A stretch of 35,563 nucleotides of DNA. Origin: Fibrobacter sp. GTDB lineage: Bacteria > Fibrobacterota > Fibrobacteria > Fibrobacterales > Fibrobacteraceae. The position numbers and the translations under genes were made by a program. The notes below the pieces were generated by a model, which was not told the origin of the DNA, ran no database searches, and worked only from the letters and a program-made list of their open reading frames with translations. The stretch spans positions 1 through 35,563 of the forward strand of contig JAKSIE010000025.1 in assembly GCA_024398995.1 (NCBI GenBank). Reading direction: 5' to 3'. Shown in pieces: positions 16,154 to 24,708 of this stretch; position 1 is the stretch's first letter; each line of letters opens with the position of its first letter.

Positions 16154-16951
16154 CTAGTTACCAGCGTTATCTGCGAAGCGGTAGGTGATTCCTAGCAAGG
16201 TGACATAGTCTGCTCTGCCGAATACATTGGGTCCCTTAAAGCTCATGTCAAAATTGCATACGCAGTTGGCCTGGGGGCTGCTGTCCTGAAGGTCGATAAT
16301 CAGGGTCATGGTCTTGGCAACAAGGTCTAGCTTGTAGTCGTAAGTAAAGCTGACCTGGTCTGGATCCATGCCGCAATTCCCGGTAACGTTGGGAATGGTG
16401 ATCTGGTACATGTTCCCTTCTAGTTCGGTCTTTTGTGCTAATCCAGGTTCGTATAGACTGTTGGTGAGCCCATCGTCATGGGAATGGTCCTTGCAGGTGC
16501 TGATGGTAAACCATGAGGTACGTTCTTTTTCTTCCTGGGAATATTCTGTCACCAGTTTGAAGGGATCGTTGTTGAACGTGAACGCCTTGGCGGCCGCTTC
16601 CTTTTCGCCTACGTCAAAAACCAGGTCGCACACTGACATGCAATCAGCAGGAATGCCGTCGTTGACGGTGTAGAGGTTCAAGGTGTCTCCGCTCCACTCC
16701 CATTCGCTGTGGGAGCCTTTGGAATAGCAGAAAAGTTTTTGGCTCTTGATCTCTATCTTGTAGGATCCGTCTTCCTGGAACAGGAGTGCTTCTGAAATCT
16801 TGGGCCTTGAGTTGAAATCGCCATCGCAGTTCTTCGTTTCGAAATCACTGACAGTCCTTCCGTTCGAGGGGCCGTTTCCTGATTCGTTGTTGCAGGCGGT
16901 CATGGCCACCATTATGGCGCCTGCCACCATAAAGCTATGGAACTTCTTCAT
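16154..16951 (-). CDS. hypothetical lipoprotein
   Basis: The signal peptide MKKFHSFMVAGAIMVAMTAC ends in a lipobox cysteine (Cys20), followed by an Asn/Ser/Gly tether. The mature ~245 residues contain nine or more cysteines (KNCDGDF, LFCYSKGSH, DCMSVCDL, NCVCNFD), suggesting a disulfide-stabilised periplasmic or surface domain, and a beta-rich pattern (GSYKIEIKSQKLF, YDYKLDLVAKTMTLIIDL). The start at 16951 is supported by GGAGGAG at good spacing. The family is unknown. It is divergent from the first GH45 cellulase gene, with about 220 bp between their start codons. Confidence 0.75.
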   Translation of the reverse strand: MKKFHSFMVAGAIMVAMTACNNESGNGPSNGRTVSDFETKNCDGDFNSRPKISEALLFQEDGSYKIEIKSQKLFCYSKGSHSEWEWSGDTLNLYTVNDGIPADCMSVCDLVFDVGEKEAAAKAFTFNNDPFKLVTEYSQEEKERTSWFTISTCKDHSHDDGLTNSLYEPGLAQKTELEGNMYQITIPNVTGNCGMDPDQVSFTYDYKLDLVAKTMTLIIDLQDSSPQANCVCNFDMSFKGPNVFGRADYVTLLGITYRFADNAGN

Positions 16952-17111
16952 AAACTCCTCCAAAGGTTTTTCGCTCCCTCAATTTCTCCTCTATAGTTCT
17001 ATAATAGATTTTATTTAAACGGAAAATCGAAAAAAATACACCTTGGGTACGAATCGGGAACATTTTAACCTTTCAAAAAGGTGTCAACTGTTTGAAAATG
17101 GCGGGCGATAA

Positions 17112-17117
17112 TATACT
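17112..17117 (+). promoter_or_regulatory. candidate -10 element upstream of first GH45 gene
   Basis: TATACT within GATAATATACTTTT, 57 bp before the start codon. The nearest -35-like element, TTGAAA, lies 14 bp upstream, shorter than the usual 16-18 bp, so only the -10 is offered and the call is tentative. Confidence 0.3.
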
Positions 17118-17174
17118 TTTAGCTTTGTATGTTGAACGCCGTGTTTGGTGTACGTGGCGTAAAAAAGAGGTTCT

Positions 17175-18530
17175 ATGAAGCATCCTTTTTATAAAAGTTT
17201 AGTGGCTGCTGGTGCGCTGGCCATGGTTGCCGCCTTGGTGGCTTGCGGTGATGACAATCCGTCCAATCCTGGCGATGGTATTTCCTCTGATTCTACTCCT
17301 GTGATTGGTTCTAGCGCAACTGTTCCGGGTTCTTCTGGTTCCGTACCTGTCGCTGGTTCCAGCGCTAACGTTCCTGGAAGCTCCGCTTTTGTTCCGGGAT
17401 CCAGTGCAACAGTTCCTGGGTCAAGTGCTGCGGTGCCCGGTTCCAGCGCAACTGCTCCTGTAGTAAGCTCCAGCAGCGCAGAACCTGTAAAGCCTACTGG
17501 CAATCCTGAGGAAGACATCAAGAAGTACCCGGTTGCCTCCTATACCAACCTTCTTGCGACAGGAACTACACAAAAGGGCTGGAACTCCCGCTACTGGGAT
17601 TCCTGCAAGCCCCACTGCAGCTGGATGGATAATGTCGACACCTCCAGTCAGGCCGCATATGCTGCCGCAGGTTATACTTCAAGAAACTGCAACATCCACG
17701 ATATTGAAATTCCCACCTTCTCCTTGAGTAGGGGTCTGGAACGTTACTGGTGGGGTATGGAAGGCGTACCCAGCTCTTGTGAAGTTGGTGCCGGTGGCGC
17801 CTTTACCTGTACGGACATGGCGCCTATCCAGGTGAACGATACCTTGTCCTATGGCTTTGTGGCTGGCCCTAGCAACCAGGGCTGCGGCAAGTGCTATCAC
17901 TTGCAGTATGACGGTAGTACCAACAATGGCGCTGCCACAGGTAACCCTGATGTGAAGGACACCCATAAGGCTCTCAAGGGTAAGCATATGATTGTCATGG
18001 CATCCAATATCGGTCATGACGTCGATGCCGGTACCACCCAGTTCGACCTGCTCGTTCCTGGTGGTGGCGTGGGTATCTTCAACGCCCTTTCCACACAGAT
18101 CGGCAAGGCTCCGGAAGAACTGGGAAGCAACAATGGCGGTGTTCTGAGCTACTGCATGCAGAAGCTTGGCTATTGGCAGGTTACCAAGGAACAGTACCAG
18201 GAATGCGTATTGGATATGTGCGAATCAGTATTCGATTCCACCCAGTGGCCGCACATGAATCGTGGCTGCAAGTGGCTCGCCACATTCTTTGAGGCCGCAG
18301 ACAATCCTTCCTTCGTTTGGGAAGAAGTGGAATGCCCCCAGTATTTGGTGGATAAGTATCGAACCACCATCAGCCTGGAACTGGAAACAAATGTTTTGTA
18401 TTCCGACAAGTGGGACAACTACAAGGGTGGCGATTTCATCACTACAGACGCTTGTAGCAGAACCAAGAATGCTCAGGGTGAATTCTGTGATCCCAATCAG
18501 TTGGCTGCAGACAAGGCAAAGTCTTACTAG
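17175..18530 (+). CDS. GH45 endoglucanase, lipoprotein (GH45 no. 1)
   Basis: Endo-beta-1,4-glucanase of glycoside hydrolase family 45 (inverting). Residues 1-24 form a lipoprotein signal ending in ALVAC (Cys24). Residues ~36-105 are a low-complexity linker with repeated PGSSA-hydrophobic-V units. The catalytic domain begins at ~133 with the family signature GWNSRYWDSCKPHC, in which Asp142 is the expected catalytic base. The expected acid is Asp291 in QFDLLVPGGGVG. Cysteines are numerous. About 55 residues follow the core (395-451), shared in position with the next gene. There is no C-terminal sorting domain. GAGG at 17167-17170 fits the start. The next GH45 gene follows after 13 bp, so both are probably one transcript. 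Confidence 0.93.
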   Translation: MKHPFYKSLVAAGALAMVAALVACGDDNPSNPGDGISSDSTPVIGSSATVPGSSGSVPVAGSSANVPGSSAFVPGSSATVPGSSAAVPGSSATAPVVSSSSAEPVKPTGNPEEDIKKYPVASYTNLLATGTTQKGWNSRYWDSCKPHCSWMDNVDTSSQAAYAAAGYTSRNCNIHDIEIPTFSLSRGLERYWWGMEGVPSSCEVGAGGAFTCTDMAPIQVNDTLSYGFVAGPSNQGCGKCYHLQYDGSTNNGAATGNPDVKDTHKALKGKHMIVMASNIGHDVDAGTTQFDLLVPGGGVGIFNALSTQIGKAPEELGSNNGGVLSYCMQKLGYWQVTKEQYQECVLDMCESVFDSTQWPHMNRGCKWLATFFEAADNPSFVWEEVECPQYLVDKYRTTISLELETNVLYSDKWDNYKGGDFITTDACSRTKNAQGEFCDPNQLAADKAKSY

Positions 18531-18543
18531 TTAGGTGATGCAC

Positions 18544-19935
18544 ATGAAAAACACTTTTAAGAAAGGCCTGGTGGCAGCAGGTGCATTGGCTTTGGTTGGT
18601 GCATTTGTTGCCTGTGGCGACGACAATCCGTCCAATCCTGGTGACGGCAATCCTTCTTCCAGTTCTGTTGTTGCTGGCCCCGAAGGCGAACTGTCCTCCG
18701 GCTCCGTTCCGGCATCTTCCGGCTCGGTTATCGAATCCTCCAACTCCTTGGTTCCTGGATCTTCTTCTGCCGTTACGTCTTCTGGTTCTCAACCTGGTGT
18801 GGGTTCCAGCGGTTCGCAGCCGGGAGAAACTCCCGCAAGTTCTAGCGCTGGCAAGGTGGAGCTTGATGCCAACGGTTTCCCCACTATTGAATCCTACGGT
18901 GCCCCGTCTCCGGAATACACCAAGGACATTTCCGCCACTGCAAAGCGTGGCTGGAACACCCGTTACTGGGATGCCTGTAAGCCTCACTGTTCCTGGCTTA
19001 GAGAAAGCAGCAATGACGTGACCCGTGCAGATACTTCTTCCGTCGAGGCATACGAGGCGGACATGAGAATGTCCCGTAACTGCAACATCCACGATGTTGA
19101 GGTTCCCACTTTCACATTGGGTAATGTGAACCATTCCTGGTTTAGTTACGAAGGTACCCGAAGTGCTTGCGGCGATGAAAAGGAAAAGGGTGTATTCACC
19201 TGTACCGACATGGCTCCTATTGCGGTGAATGATACTCTGGCCTATGCCTACGTTGCAGGCACTGCCGACGGTAAGTGCGGTAAGTGCTACCACTTGCAGT
19301 ACGATGGTCACTTCAAGGACGAAATGGATGTTAACCCGCCCAAGGCAACCCACAAGGCCCTTAAGGGTAAGCACATGGTTGTGATGGCTTCTAACATCGG
19401 TCACGATGTGGCTGGCGGTAATGCAGCCCTGCCTGCAGGTCAGTTCGACTTGATGGTGCCGGGTGGCGGCGTGGGCCAGTATGATGCCCTATCTGTCCAG
19501 GTGAATGGCAAGAACGTGAATTGGGGCGCAGGTTTTGGCGGCTTCCTGACCGAATGCCAGAAGGGCGATAACTGCGGTACTGAAGGTTCCCTGGATTGTT
19601 ACCAGACCTGCATCAACAATATGTGTGATGCTGCTTTCGGTAACGCTGGACTTCCCAACTTGCTGCGCGGCTGCAAATGGTTTGCCGAATGGTATATGGC
19701 TGCGGATAATCCCACTTACTACATCGAAGAAGTGGAATGCCCCCAGTACCTGATCGATCATTACATGACCCGAATCAATACCACTCCCGAAACCAACATC
19801 AAGAAGCAGACTGACTGGTCCACTTTCAAGGAAGGTGATGCACTGGATACGTTGCATTGCTGGAAGGCGGGCGAGGGACCTGCAAATGCTGATGGCTGGG
19901 TCAGTCCCAGTGCCGGCTGCGATGCAGGTCAGTAA
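18544..19935 (+). CDS. GH45 endoglucanase, lipoprotein (GH45 no. 2)
   Basis: A tandem paralogue of the previous gene. Signal peptide and tether are nearly the same (KKGLVAAGALALVGAFVAC, Cys24, then GDDNPSNPGDG). The linker (residues ~37-103) differs, being richer in SSGS/SSSAV and lacking the PGSSA repeat. The catalytic domain runs from ~135: GWNTRYWDACKPHC with Asp143 as base, CGKCYHLQYDG, and QFDLMVPGGGVG with Asp302 as acid. It also has the C-terminal extension after VECPQYLIDHY. I placed the start at 18544, with TTAGG 8 nt upstream; ATG at 18538 and GTG at 18535 are alternatives. It is followed by a terminator at 19975. Expected at the cell envelope, acting on amorphous cellulose. Confidence 0.92.
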   Translation: MKNTFKKGLVAAGALALVGAFVACGDDNPSNPGDGNPSSSSVVAGPEGELSSGSVPASSGSVIESSNSLVPGSSSAVTSSGSQPGVGSSGSQPGETPASSSAGKVELDANGFPTIESYGAPSPEYTKDISATAKRGWNTRYWDACKPHCSWLRESSNDVTRADTSSVEAYEADMRMSRNCNIHDVEVPTFTLGNVNHSWFSYEGTRSACGDEKEKGVFTCTDMAPIAVNDTLAYAYVAGTADGKCGKCYHLQYDGHFKDEMDVNPPKATHKALKGKHMVVMASNIGHDVAGGNAALPAGQFDLMVPGGGVGQYDALSVQVNGKNVNWGAGFGGFLTECQKGDNCGTEGSLDCYQTCINNMCDAAFGNAGLPNLLRGCKWFAEWYMAADNPTYYIEEVECPQYLIDHYMTRINTTPETNIKKQTDWSTFKEGDALDTLHCWKAGEGPANADGWVSPSAGCDAGQ

Positions 19936-19974
19936 TTGGGTTTTTAGAAAATCTCAACGAACTCAATAGCATTT

Positions 19975-20007
19975 AGGTCTCGTGATAAATTCGCGGGGCC
20001 TTTTTTG
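19975..20007 (+). terminator. rho-independent terminator after the GH45 pair
   Basis: The stem AGGTCTCG (19975-19982) pairs with CGGGGCCT (19994-20001), including two G-T pairs, and is followed by TTTTTTG. It closes the two-gene GH45 unit. Confidence 0.65.
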
Positions 20008-20141
20008 TTGTTGCTTGTCCAACGATGTCTACACAAATCACGAAAAAATTTTCATGTTTTTCAAAAACAAGAATATTTTTATACCGCGACGTGGATGAGA
20101 CTGCAATGTGTGCAGAAAGTTGTCGCAATTGGAGTGTGTTT

Positions 20142-21500
20142 ATGATTAGGATGTTTGATGGTCGCGTTATGATGGCGGCATGTGTACTTGGTTTGACGGC
20201 AACTGCGCAAGCCATTATTCCCAATCCGTTGGTGAGCGGCGGTGTGCCGGCTGTAGCTGGTGGAACCAACACTGATTATCTGACCGACGGCTACTTGACC
20301 AACTGGAAGTCCAGTACGGCAAAGGATATTGCCATCAAGGTGGGCGAGGGGCCGACAAAGCTTCGCATCAACTGGGAAAGTTTCGGCGACTGCGCCTGGG
20401 CCGTTGACTATACGGCGGGTTGTGGTCATACGGGAACGCCCTTGGCGAACTTCAAAATTTTAACATCCGCCAATTCCACCAACGGTACCGATGGCGATTG
20501 GACCGAGGCTGCCGAGATCAAGGACAATCCGGTGATGGCCCGTGGCGTGGATATTGATTTTGCAGGCAAGTCCTGGTTCCGTTTTGTTAGTGAACAGGAC
20601 GTGGGCCAGCTTCTGGAAATTGAAGCCTTCGACATGAGCAACGGTGGTAATGACACCTGGTTCTTTATGGGCACAAGCATTAGCCAGATGGGTATCAAGC
20701 AGCAGGACACGGATTCTACCACAGCCCAGTTGATCCACGCAAGATTCCCTGCCTTTACTCCGGCCATGTTGCGAGGTGGTATCGGTTGCATTAACAGTAC
20801 CGAGGTGGTTGCTCATATCGATGACTACCTGGCTTATGCCGGCAACGTTCATTACTGGGCCATTGAAATGGGAACCAACGATGCCTGGGGCGGTGGAGAT
20901 TGGAACTTGGCGAATTACGTCAAGAATATGCAGACCATTATTGATTCTGCCAAGGCACACAACATTGTGCCTGTCATCGCAAGGATCATTGCCACCAATG
21001 AAGCAAAAGCGAATTGGCAGATCAATCCCAAGTTCCTGGATGCGGTGGATAGCCTGGTTGAGGTGAACAACCTGCCCAAGGGCCCGGACTTTTACAACTA
21101 CTTCCTGGAACATCCGGAATTGATAGGAAGTGACGGCGTGCATCCCAATGGCGAAACGAAGGGCGGTCAGGCCATGCATCATTTGTGGGCCGAGGCCTTG
21201 GCTCCGCTTTACGAAAACAGTAGCGACGATGAGACCGCAGGCAAGGATTCCGTTGAGAAAGATTCTGTGATAAAGGATCCTGCCGCTATAAAGGCTCCGC
21301 TGAGCCTGAATTTCAAGATTCCGCGAATCAATGTGGAAGGCCGTTCCATCAAGGTTTCCAACGTGGCCGCAGATGCCTCGGTAAGCATCGTCAGCTCCAT
21401 GGGCCAGTTAGTTAACGGCGCACAGCTTTCACCCGGAAACTACATGGTAGTTATCCGAGGCCAAGGCCGGTCTTTTACAGCTAAAGTAACGATTAAGTAA
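20142..21500 (+). CDS. SGNH/GDSL-type carbohydrate esterase with C-terminal sorting domain
   Basis: Exported esterase of 452 residues. The signal peptide ends in ATAQA. Residues ~30-165 look like a beta-sandwich carbohydrate-binding or jelly-roll domain. The SGNH hydrolase follows: block I MGTSIS with Ser179 as nucleophile (GTS instead of GDS), block II Gly around GGIG, block III GTND (244-247) and block V DGVHP with Asp331 and His334. After an Asp/Lys/Ser linker, the last ~65 residues end in SPGNYMVVIRG...FTAKVTIK, the pattern of type IX secretion C-terminal domains. It probably deacetylates xylan or other hemicellulose. The start was chosen by GGAG at 20131; the frame is open from 20025. 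It ends 1 bp from the convergent lipoprotein gene. Confidence 0.85.
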   Translation: MIRMFDGRVMMAACVLGLTATAQAIIPNPLVSGGVPAVAGGTNTDYLTDGYLTNWKSSTAKDIAIKVGEGPTKLRINWESFGDCAWAVDYTAGCGHTGTPLANFKILTSANSTNGTDGDWTEAAEIKDNPVMARGVDIDFAGKSWFRFVSEQDVGQLLEIEAFDMSNGGNDTWFFMGTSISQMGIKQQDTDSTTAQLIHARFPAFTPAMLRGGIGCINSTEVVAHIDDYLAYAGNVHYWAIEMGTNDAWGGGDWNLANYVKNMQTIIDSAKAHNIVPVIARIIATNEAKANWQINPKFLDAVDSLVEVNNLPKGPDFYNYFLEHPELIGSDGVHPNGETKGGQAMHHLWAEALAPLYENSSDDETAGKDSVEKDSVIKDPAAIKAPLSLNFKIPRINVEGRSIKVSNVAADASVSIVSSMGQLVNGAQLSPGNYMVVIRGQGRSFTAKVTIK

Positions 21501-21501
21501 A

Positions 21502-21984
21502 TTATCTCTGGATTGCCTGGGGAGCGTAATCGTCTTCGGCAATATCTTCGCCTGCAGTTTCTACAGCTGCAGGTTCTTCGTTTTGGCGAACAGCGGTAGG
21601 TTCCTCTTGTTGTACTGCCATAGGTTCTTCCTGGTTGTATTCTACCGCCGGTGCAGTTTCTTCTACAGGGGGCTGCCAGGTGGCGGTTTCGTACATCCAC
21701 TGGAAAATACCGACGATAGTGCCGATGGCAAGGCCTCCTATGGCCCCGATTCCTGTGATTGCCAGGGAGAGTCCGAAGAAGCCGAGTTCTGTATCGATAT
21801 CTACGTCATCTTCTTCTACGGTGGGAGTAACCGACATCAAGGCAAGTCCCGGCAGGGCACCGATGGTAGCACCGTAGGATGCGTCACGGGCAATGGGGTT
21901 GGGATGGGTGTAGGCGCAGCCGGTCATGGAGACAGTTACGGTAACCGCCAAAAAGACAGCGATAATTTTCATAATGACTTTCAT
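21502..21984 (-). CDS. small lipoprotein with glycine-rich membrane segment
   Basis: 160 residues. The signal peptide ends in VSMTGC (Cys23, lipobox). Two Gly-rich hydrophobic stretches follow (ASYGATIGALPGLALM and ITGIGAIGGLAIGTIVGIF), resembling glycine-zipper segments of small envelope lipoproteins. The C-terminal third is a Glu/Pro/Val-rich low-complexity tail (QQEEPTAVRQNEEPAAV). The start at 21984 is set by AAGGAG upstream; the longer frame to 22098 runs through a terminator-like hairpin. It is convergent with the esterase gene with 1 bp between stop codons and no room for a terminator. Function unknown. Confidence 0.7.
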   Translation of the reverse strand: MKVIMKIIAVFLAVTVTVSMTGCAYTHPNPIARDASYGATIGALPGLALMSVTPTVEEDDVDIDTELGFFGLSLAITGIGAIGGLAIGTIVGIFQWMYETATWQPPVEETAPAVEYNQEEPMAVQQEEPTAVRQNEEPAAVETAGEDIAEDDYAPQAIQR

Positions 21985-22029
21985 AAACGTCTCCTTTGTG
22001 GGTACGCTACAGCGATGTATAAGAAGGTA

Positions 22030-22070
22030 ATAAAAAAACTCCCGATAGCCGAAGCCATCGAGAGCTTTTT
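22030..22070. terminator. bidirectional terminator hairpin with UUCG-type loop
   Basis: The 11-bp stem CTCCCGATAGC/GCCATCGAGAG is closed by CGAA on this strand (TTCG on the other), with an A-run on the left and AGCTTTTTG on the right. On the minus strand it lies between the GH5 gene and the downstream lipoprotein gene, and can end GH5 transcripts or attenuate the lipoprotein gene. Confidence 0.75.
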
Positions 22071-22278
22071 GGGGGTTAGGAGGATCTTTTATGTCCATCC
22101 AGACAAAAATCTTTATTTTCTACAAATCATTTATAACAAATAATTTGTTTCTTCGCAAGAAAAGATAGCATAAATTATTTCAAAAAAGAGGGGCAAGAAT
22201 GTAATTTTTGTGAATTGTGTCTTAAGTGTACAACCCTTGTGTGATGTAGATTACATTTTGGTCCTGTTTTTTGTTCTG

Positions 22279-24063
22279 TTACTTCAGGGAAATTCTCTTG
22301 GTGGTTGCCTGGGAGCCTGCGCTGACGCGGACGATGTAATTGCCGGTGGCGAGGTTTTCCAAGTTCAGGGTGCCATTCACATTCCTAAAGGATGCCATGG
22401 GGCGGCCCTGGAAATCGAATACGTTCACGATGGCCTTTTCTGCACCAAAGATCTGCAAAGTTCTGCCGTTCATGGACACCTTGAAGGCGGCTGCGTTTAC
22501 GGCGGCAATTGCCATGGAGTTGCTGGAGCTGGACTTGACGACTGCTGCGGAACTGGAGCTTTTGGGAATGACTGTGCCTGCAGCGACGATGTTCAACTTG
22601 ATCACCACTTCCTGCCCGTTGATGGTCAGCTTGTCGTCCATAGAACCTTCCTGCAGGTAGTCAGGAATGGTACCGGTGATTGTGAGCTTACCGTTTTCGG
22701 GTTGCTGGGGAATGTTCAAGAAGTGAAGATTCCAGGAGTCGCGAGTGATGCTCTTGATGCCTTCTATGGTAATGCTTTCGATAGCGCTGTTCTTTGCCAC
22801 CGTCTGTTCCAGGCTGCCGGTAATCTTCAGGTTTGCAGGAACCACCACGCTGCTGGAGCTCGAGGCAATCGAAGAAGAACTTTCCTTTACTGAAGAGCTG
22901 GACTTTGCGCTGGAACTAGAAGCCACGCTAGAGCTGGAAGGAACGATTACCGGTGCGGAGCCGTCGCAAGCCTTGTAGGATGTAGGCAGGCTAGCAAAAA
23001 CATTCTGGTTAGTCCAGTTGCCGCTTTCGGTGTAGCTCCACTGGCTAGACGGCGTGCTTGCAGAAACTCCAGTAGTAAAGTAGGAGGCGGTTTCAGCCTT
23101 GTTGGAAACGGACCAGTTGGCGCCAGAAAGCTGATTCTGTTTCATCCAATTGTACCATTGGGTGCTGTAGCTTGCAGTAAAGCCGCCATTGCCGCTGGGA
23201 GCGGAGTTGCCCCATTCCGTCACAAACACGGAGTAACCCTTGTTCATCATGTTTTCGGGATTCTTGCCCAGTACATCCACCTTGTGGCGGTAAGGATCTT
23301 CACCGGCATAGTAATGGAAGGTGTAGGCTACGTTCTTGTCGTTAATGGTCTGGGCGAGAGCGGCGTCCACGTACTGGTCGTAGTAGGGAGTGCCCACCAC
23401 CACCAGGTTGTCTGAGTACTTACGGATTTCGCTGATCACGGTGTTAGCGTAAGGATAAATCGCGCGAGACCAGTAGTCAGCAGCGCCGTCGGCATCGTAC
23501 CAACCTTCCCAACCGCAGTCGCCGTTCTTGGGTTCGTTATAGATTTCGAAAATCACGTTATCGTACTTGCCCCACTTCTGGGCCATCTTGCCAAAGAACT
23601 GGGCTGCGCCACTGGTGTTCTTTTCTGCGCAATGGGAATGGTAGTCAATCAGCACGTAGATGTCGTTGTCGATAGCGGCCTGCACCACGGCGTTCATGGC
23701 GGTTTCATGCATGCCGTTGGTATAGTAGTTGCCTACGTCATCTTCCCAGGAGCCATCTACACCCATGGGGGCGCGAACCAGCTGGATCTTGTGCTTGTCC
23801 ACCAGGCCCTTGATCACGTCGCCATTCCAGAAGTTGATGCCGGCATCCTTTGTCATGGACCAGAAAAGGCTCATGCCTTGTACAGCTACTTCGTTACCGG
23901 AGGTACTATAGGCGGGGCAGCTGCCGTAAATGCGGCCCTTGCCCTGCGCATTCTTGCCAGCCTGAAGCTGGCCGTACTGGCTTACGGGACCAACGCGGTT
24001 TGCGGCCATGGCGCTGGAAACAAGTCCCAGGGAAAGAAGAGTTAAACCAATGATCTTGTTCAT
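22279..24063 (-). CDS. GH5 cellulase with Ser linkers, Ig-like module and C-terminal sorting domain
   Basis: Retaining endo-beta-1,4-glucanase of family 5, 594 residues. The signal peptide ends SSAMA-ANR. The catalytic domain covers ~22-365: IQLVRAPMGV, the catalytic acid/base in IYNEPKN (Glu177), TFHYYAGEDP and the nucleophile in FVTEWGNSA (Glu283). A poly-Ser linker (375-406), a beta-rich Ig-like module (409-495) and a second Ser linker follow. The terminal ~70 residues (IVNVFDFQGRPMASF ... LATGNYIVRVSAG ... TKRISLK) match the type IX secretion type-A sorting pattern. The start at 24063 follows GGGGTA; an in-frame ATG at 24072 is an alternative. It lacks the lipobox seen in the GH45 enzymes nearby. 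Confidence 0.94.
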   Translation of the reverse strand: MNKIIGLTLLSLGLVSSAMAANRVGPVSQYGQLQAGKNAQGKGRIYGSCPAYSTSGNEVAVQGMSLFWSMTKDAGINFWNGDVIKGLVDKHKIQLVRAPMGVDGSWEDDVGNYYTNGMHETAMNAVVQAAIDNDIYVLIDYHSHCAEKNTSGAAQFFGKMAQKWGKYDNVIFEIYNEPKNGDCGWEGWYDADGAADYWSRAIYPYANTVISEIRKYSDNLVVVGTPYYDQYVDAALAQTINDKNVAYTFHYYAGEDPYRHKVDVLGKNPENMMNKGYSVFVTEWGNSAPSGNGGFTASYSTQWYNWMKQNQLSGANWSVSNKAETASYFTTGVSASTPSSQWSYTESGNWTNQNVFASLPTSYKACDGSAPVIVPSSSSVASSSSAKSSSSVKESSSSIASSSSSVVVPANLKITGSLEQTVAKNSAIESITIEGIKSITRDSWNLHFLNIPQQPENGKLTITGTIPDYLQEGSMDDKLTINGQEVVIKLNIVAAGTVIPKSSSSAAVVKSSSSNSMAIAAVNAAAFKVSMNGRTLQIFGAEKAIVNVFDFQGRPMASFRNVNGTLNLENLATGNYIVRVSAGSQATTKRISLK

Positions 24064-24198
24064 GTTATACCCCATACTTTTTACAAGGTCAAAGATAGAT
24101 ATGGGGTACAAAAATTTTAGGCCGAGGTTGGGCGTAACTTTTACAACTGTTTCAACTGTCCACTGACAATGTGACGGAGGTTACGGACATCTCGGTAT

Positions 24199-24708
24199 TT
24201 ACTTCTCCGTCTGCTCATCTTTGAAGGGAGATTCCTGCCAATCCCTGTAGCTTGGGGTTTTCCTAGGTTTCAGGAATTCCTTGTTCTCTACAGGATCAGA
24301 CCAGTCCGTATGGTTCCTGATGAGAGGCTTGTAAAGGTGCATATTTCCCACATAGTCAATGATGACGGTAGCCTCGGTCATTGCGCAGGGTGGAGGATCG
24401 TCGTCTTGGCTCGGACCCAAGAAGAAATTATAAATAAAGGAGTGCTTGGGCTGACCACCTTCGAAATCTAGGACGCCATAAATGCGGTCGGCCTTTTTTG
24501 CCACGAATTCAATTCTGCAGTCGCCACCGATATTTGAAGTGTGGCAACGTTTACCGGAGCAGAGAAATTTTCCGTTCGCGTAAAAATCATAGGCTTGACC
24601 GTCGTCGGCCTGTACGTAGACGCGCTGCCAGTCCTTTCCTGTAAATAAACCGGCGTGGGTACTGACGGCAAGAAGTACTATTGCAAATATGTATGCACGT
24701 CTAATCAT
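24199..24708 (-). CDS. secreted hypothetical protein
   Basis: 169 residues with a signal peptide (MIRRAYIFAIVLLAVSTHA-GLF). The mature part has four cysteines (FLCSGKRCH, GGDCRIEF, PPPCAMTE), a beta-rich opening (RVYVQADDGQAYDFYANGKF) and a charged, disordered tail (PRKTPSYRDWQ...). No family recognised. The start codon shares its A with the stop codon of the upstream gene (TGATG), so translation is coupled and the two products probably work together at the envelope. Confidence 0.7.
   Translation of the reverse strand: MIRRAYIFAIVLLAVSTHAGLFTGKDWQRVYVQADDGQAYDFYANGKFLCSGKRCHTSNIGGDCRIEFVAKKADRIYGVLDFEGGQPKHSFIYNFFLGPSQDDDPPPCAMTEATVIIDYVGNMHLYKPLIRNHTDWSDPVENKEFLKPRKTPSYRDWQESPFKDEQTEK

Noticed and set aside
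17290..17470. Tandem repeats in GH45 no. 1 as a possible CRISPR or mobile element
   Set aside because: The periodicity is in-frame and encodes the PGSSA linker; there are no spacers and no palindromic repeat units.
18442..19404. 320-residue minus-strand frame opposite GH45 no. 2
   Set aside because: Arises from the repetitive linker and biased codons of the plus-strand gene; no coherent protein features.
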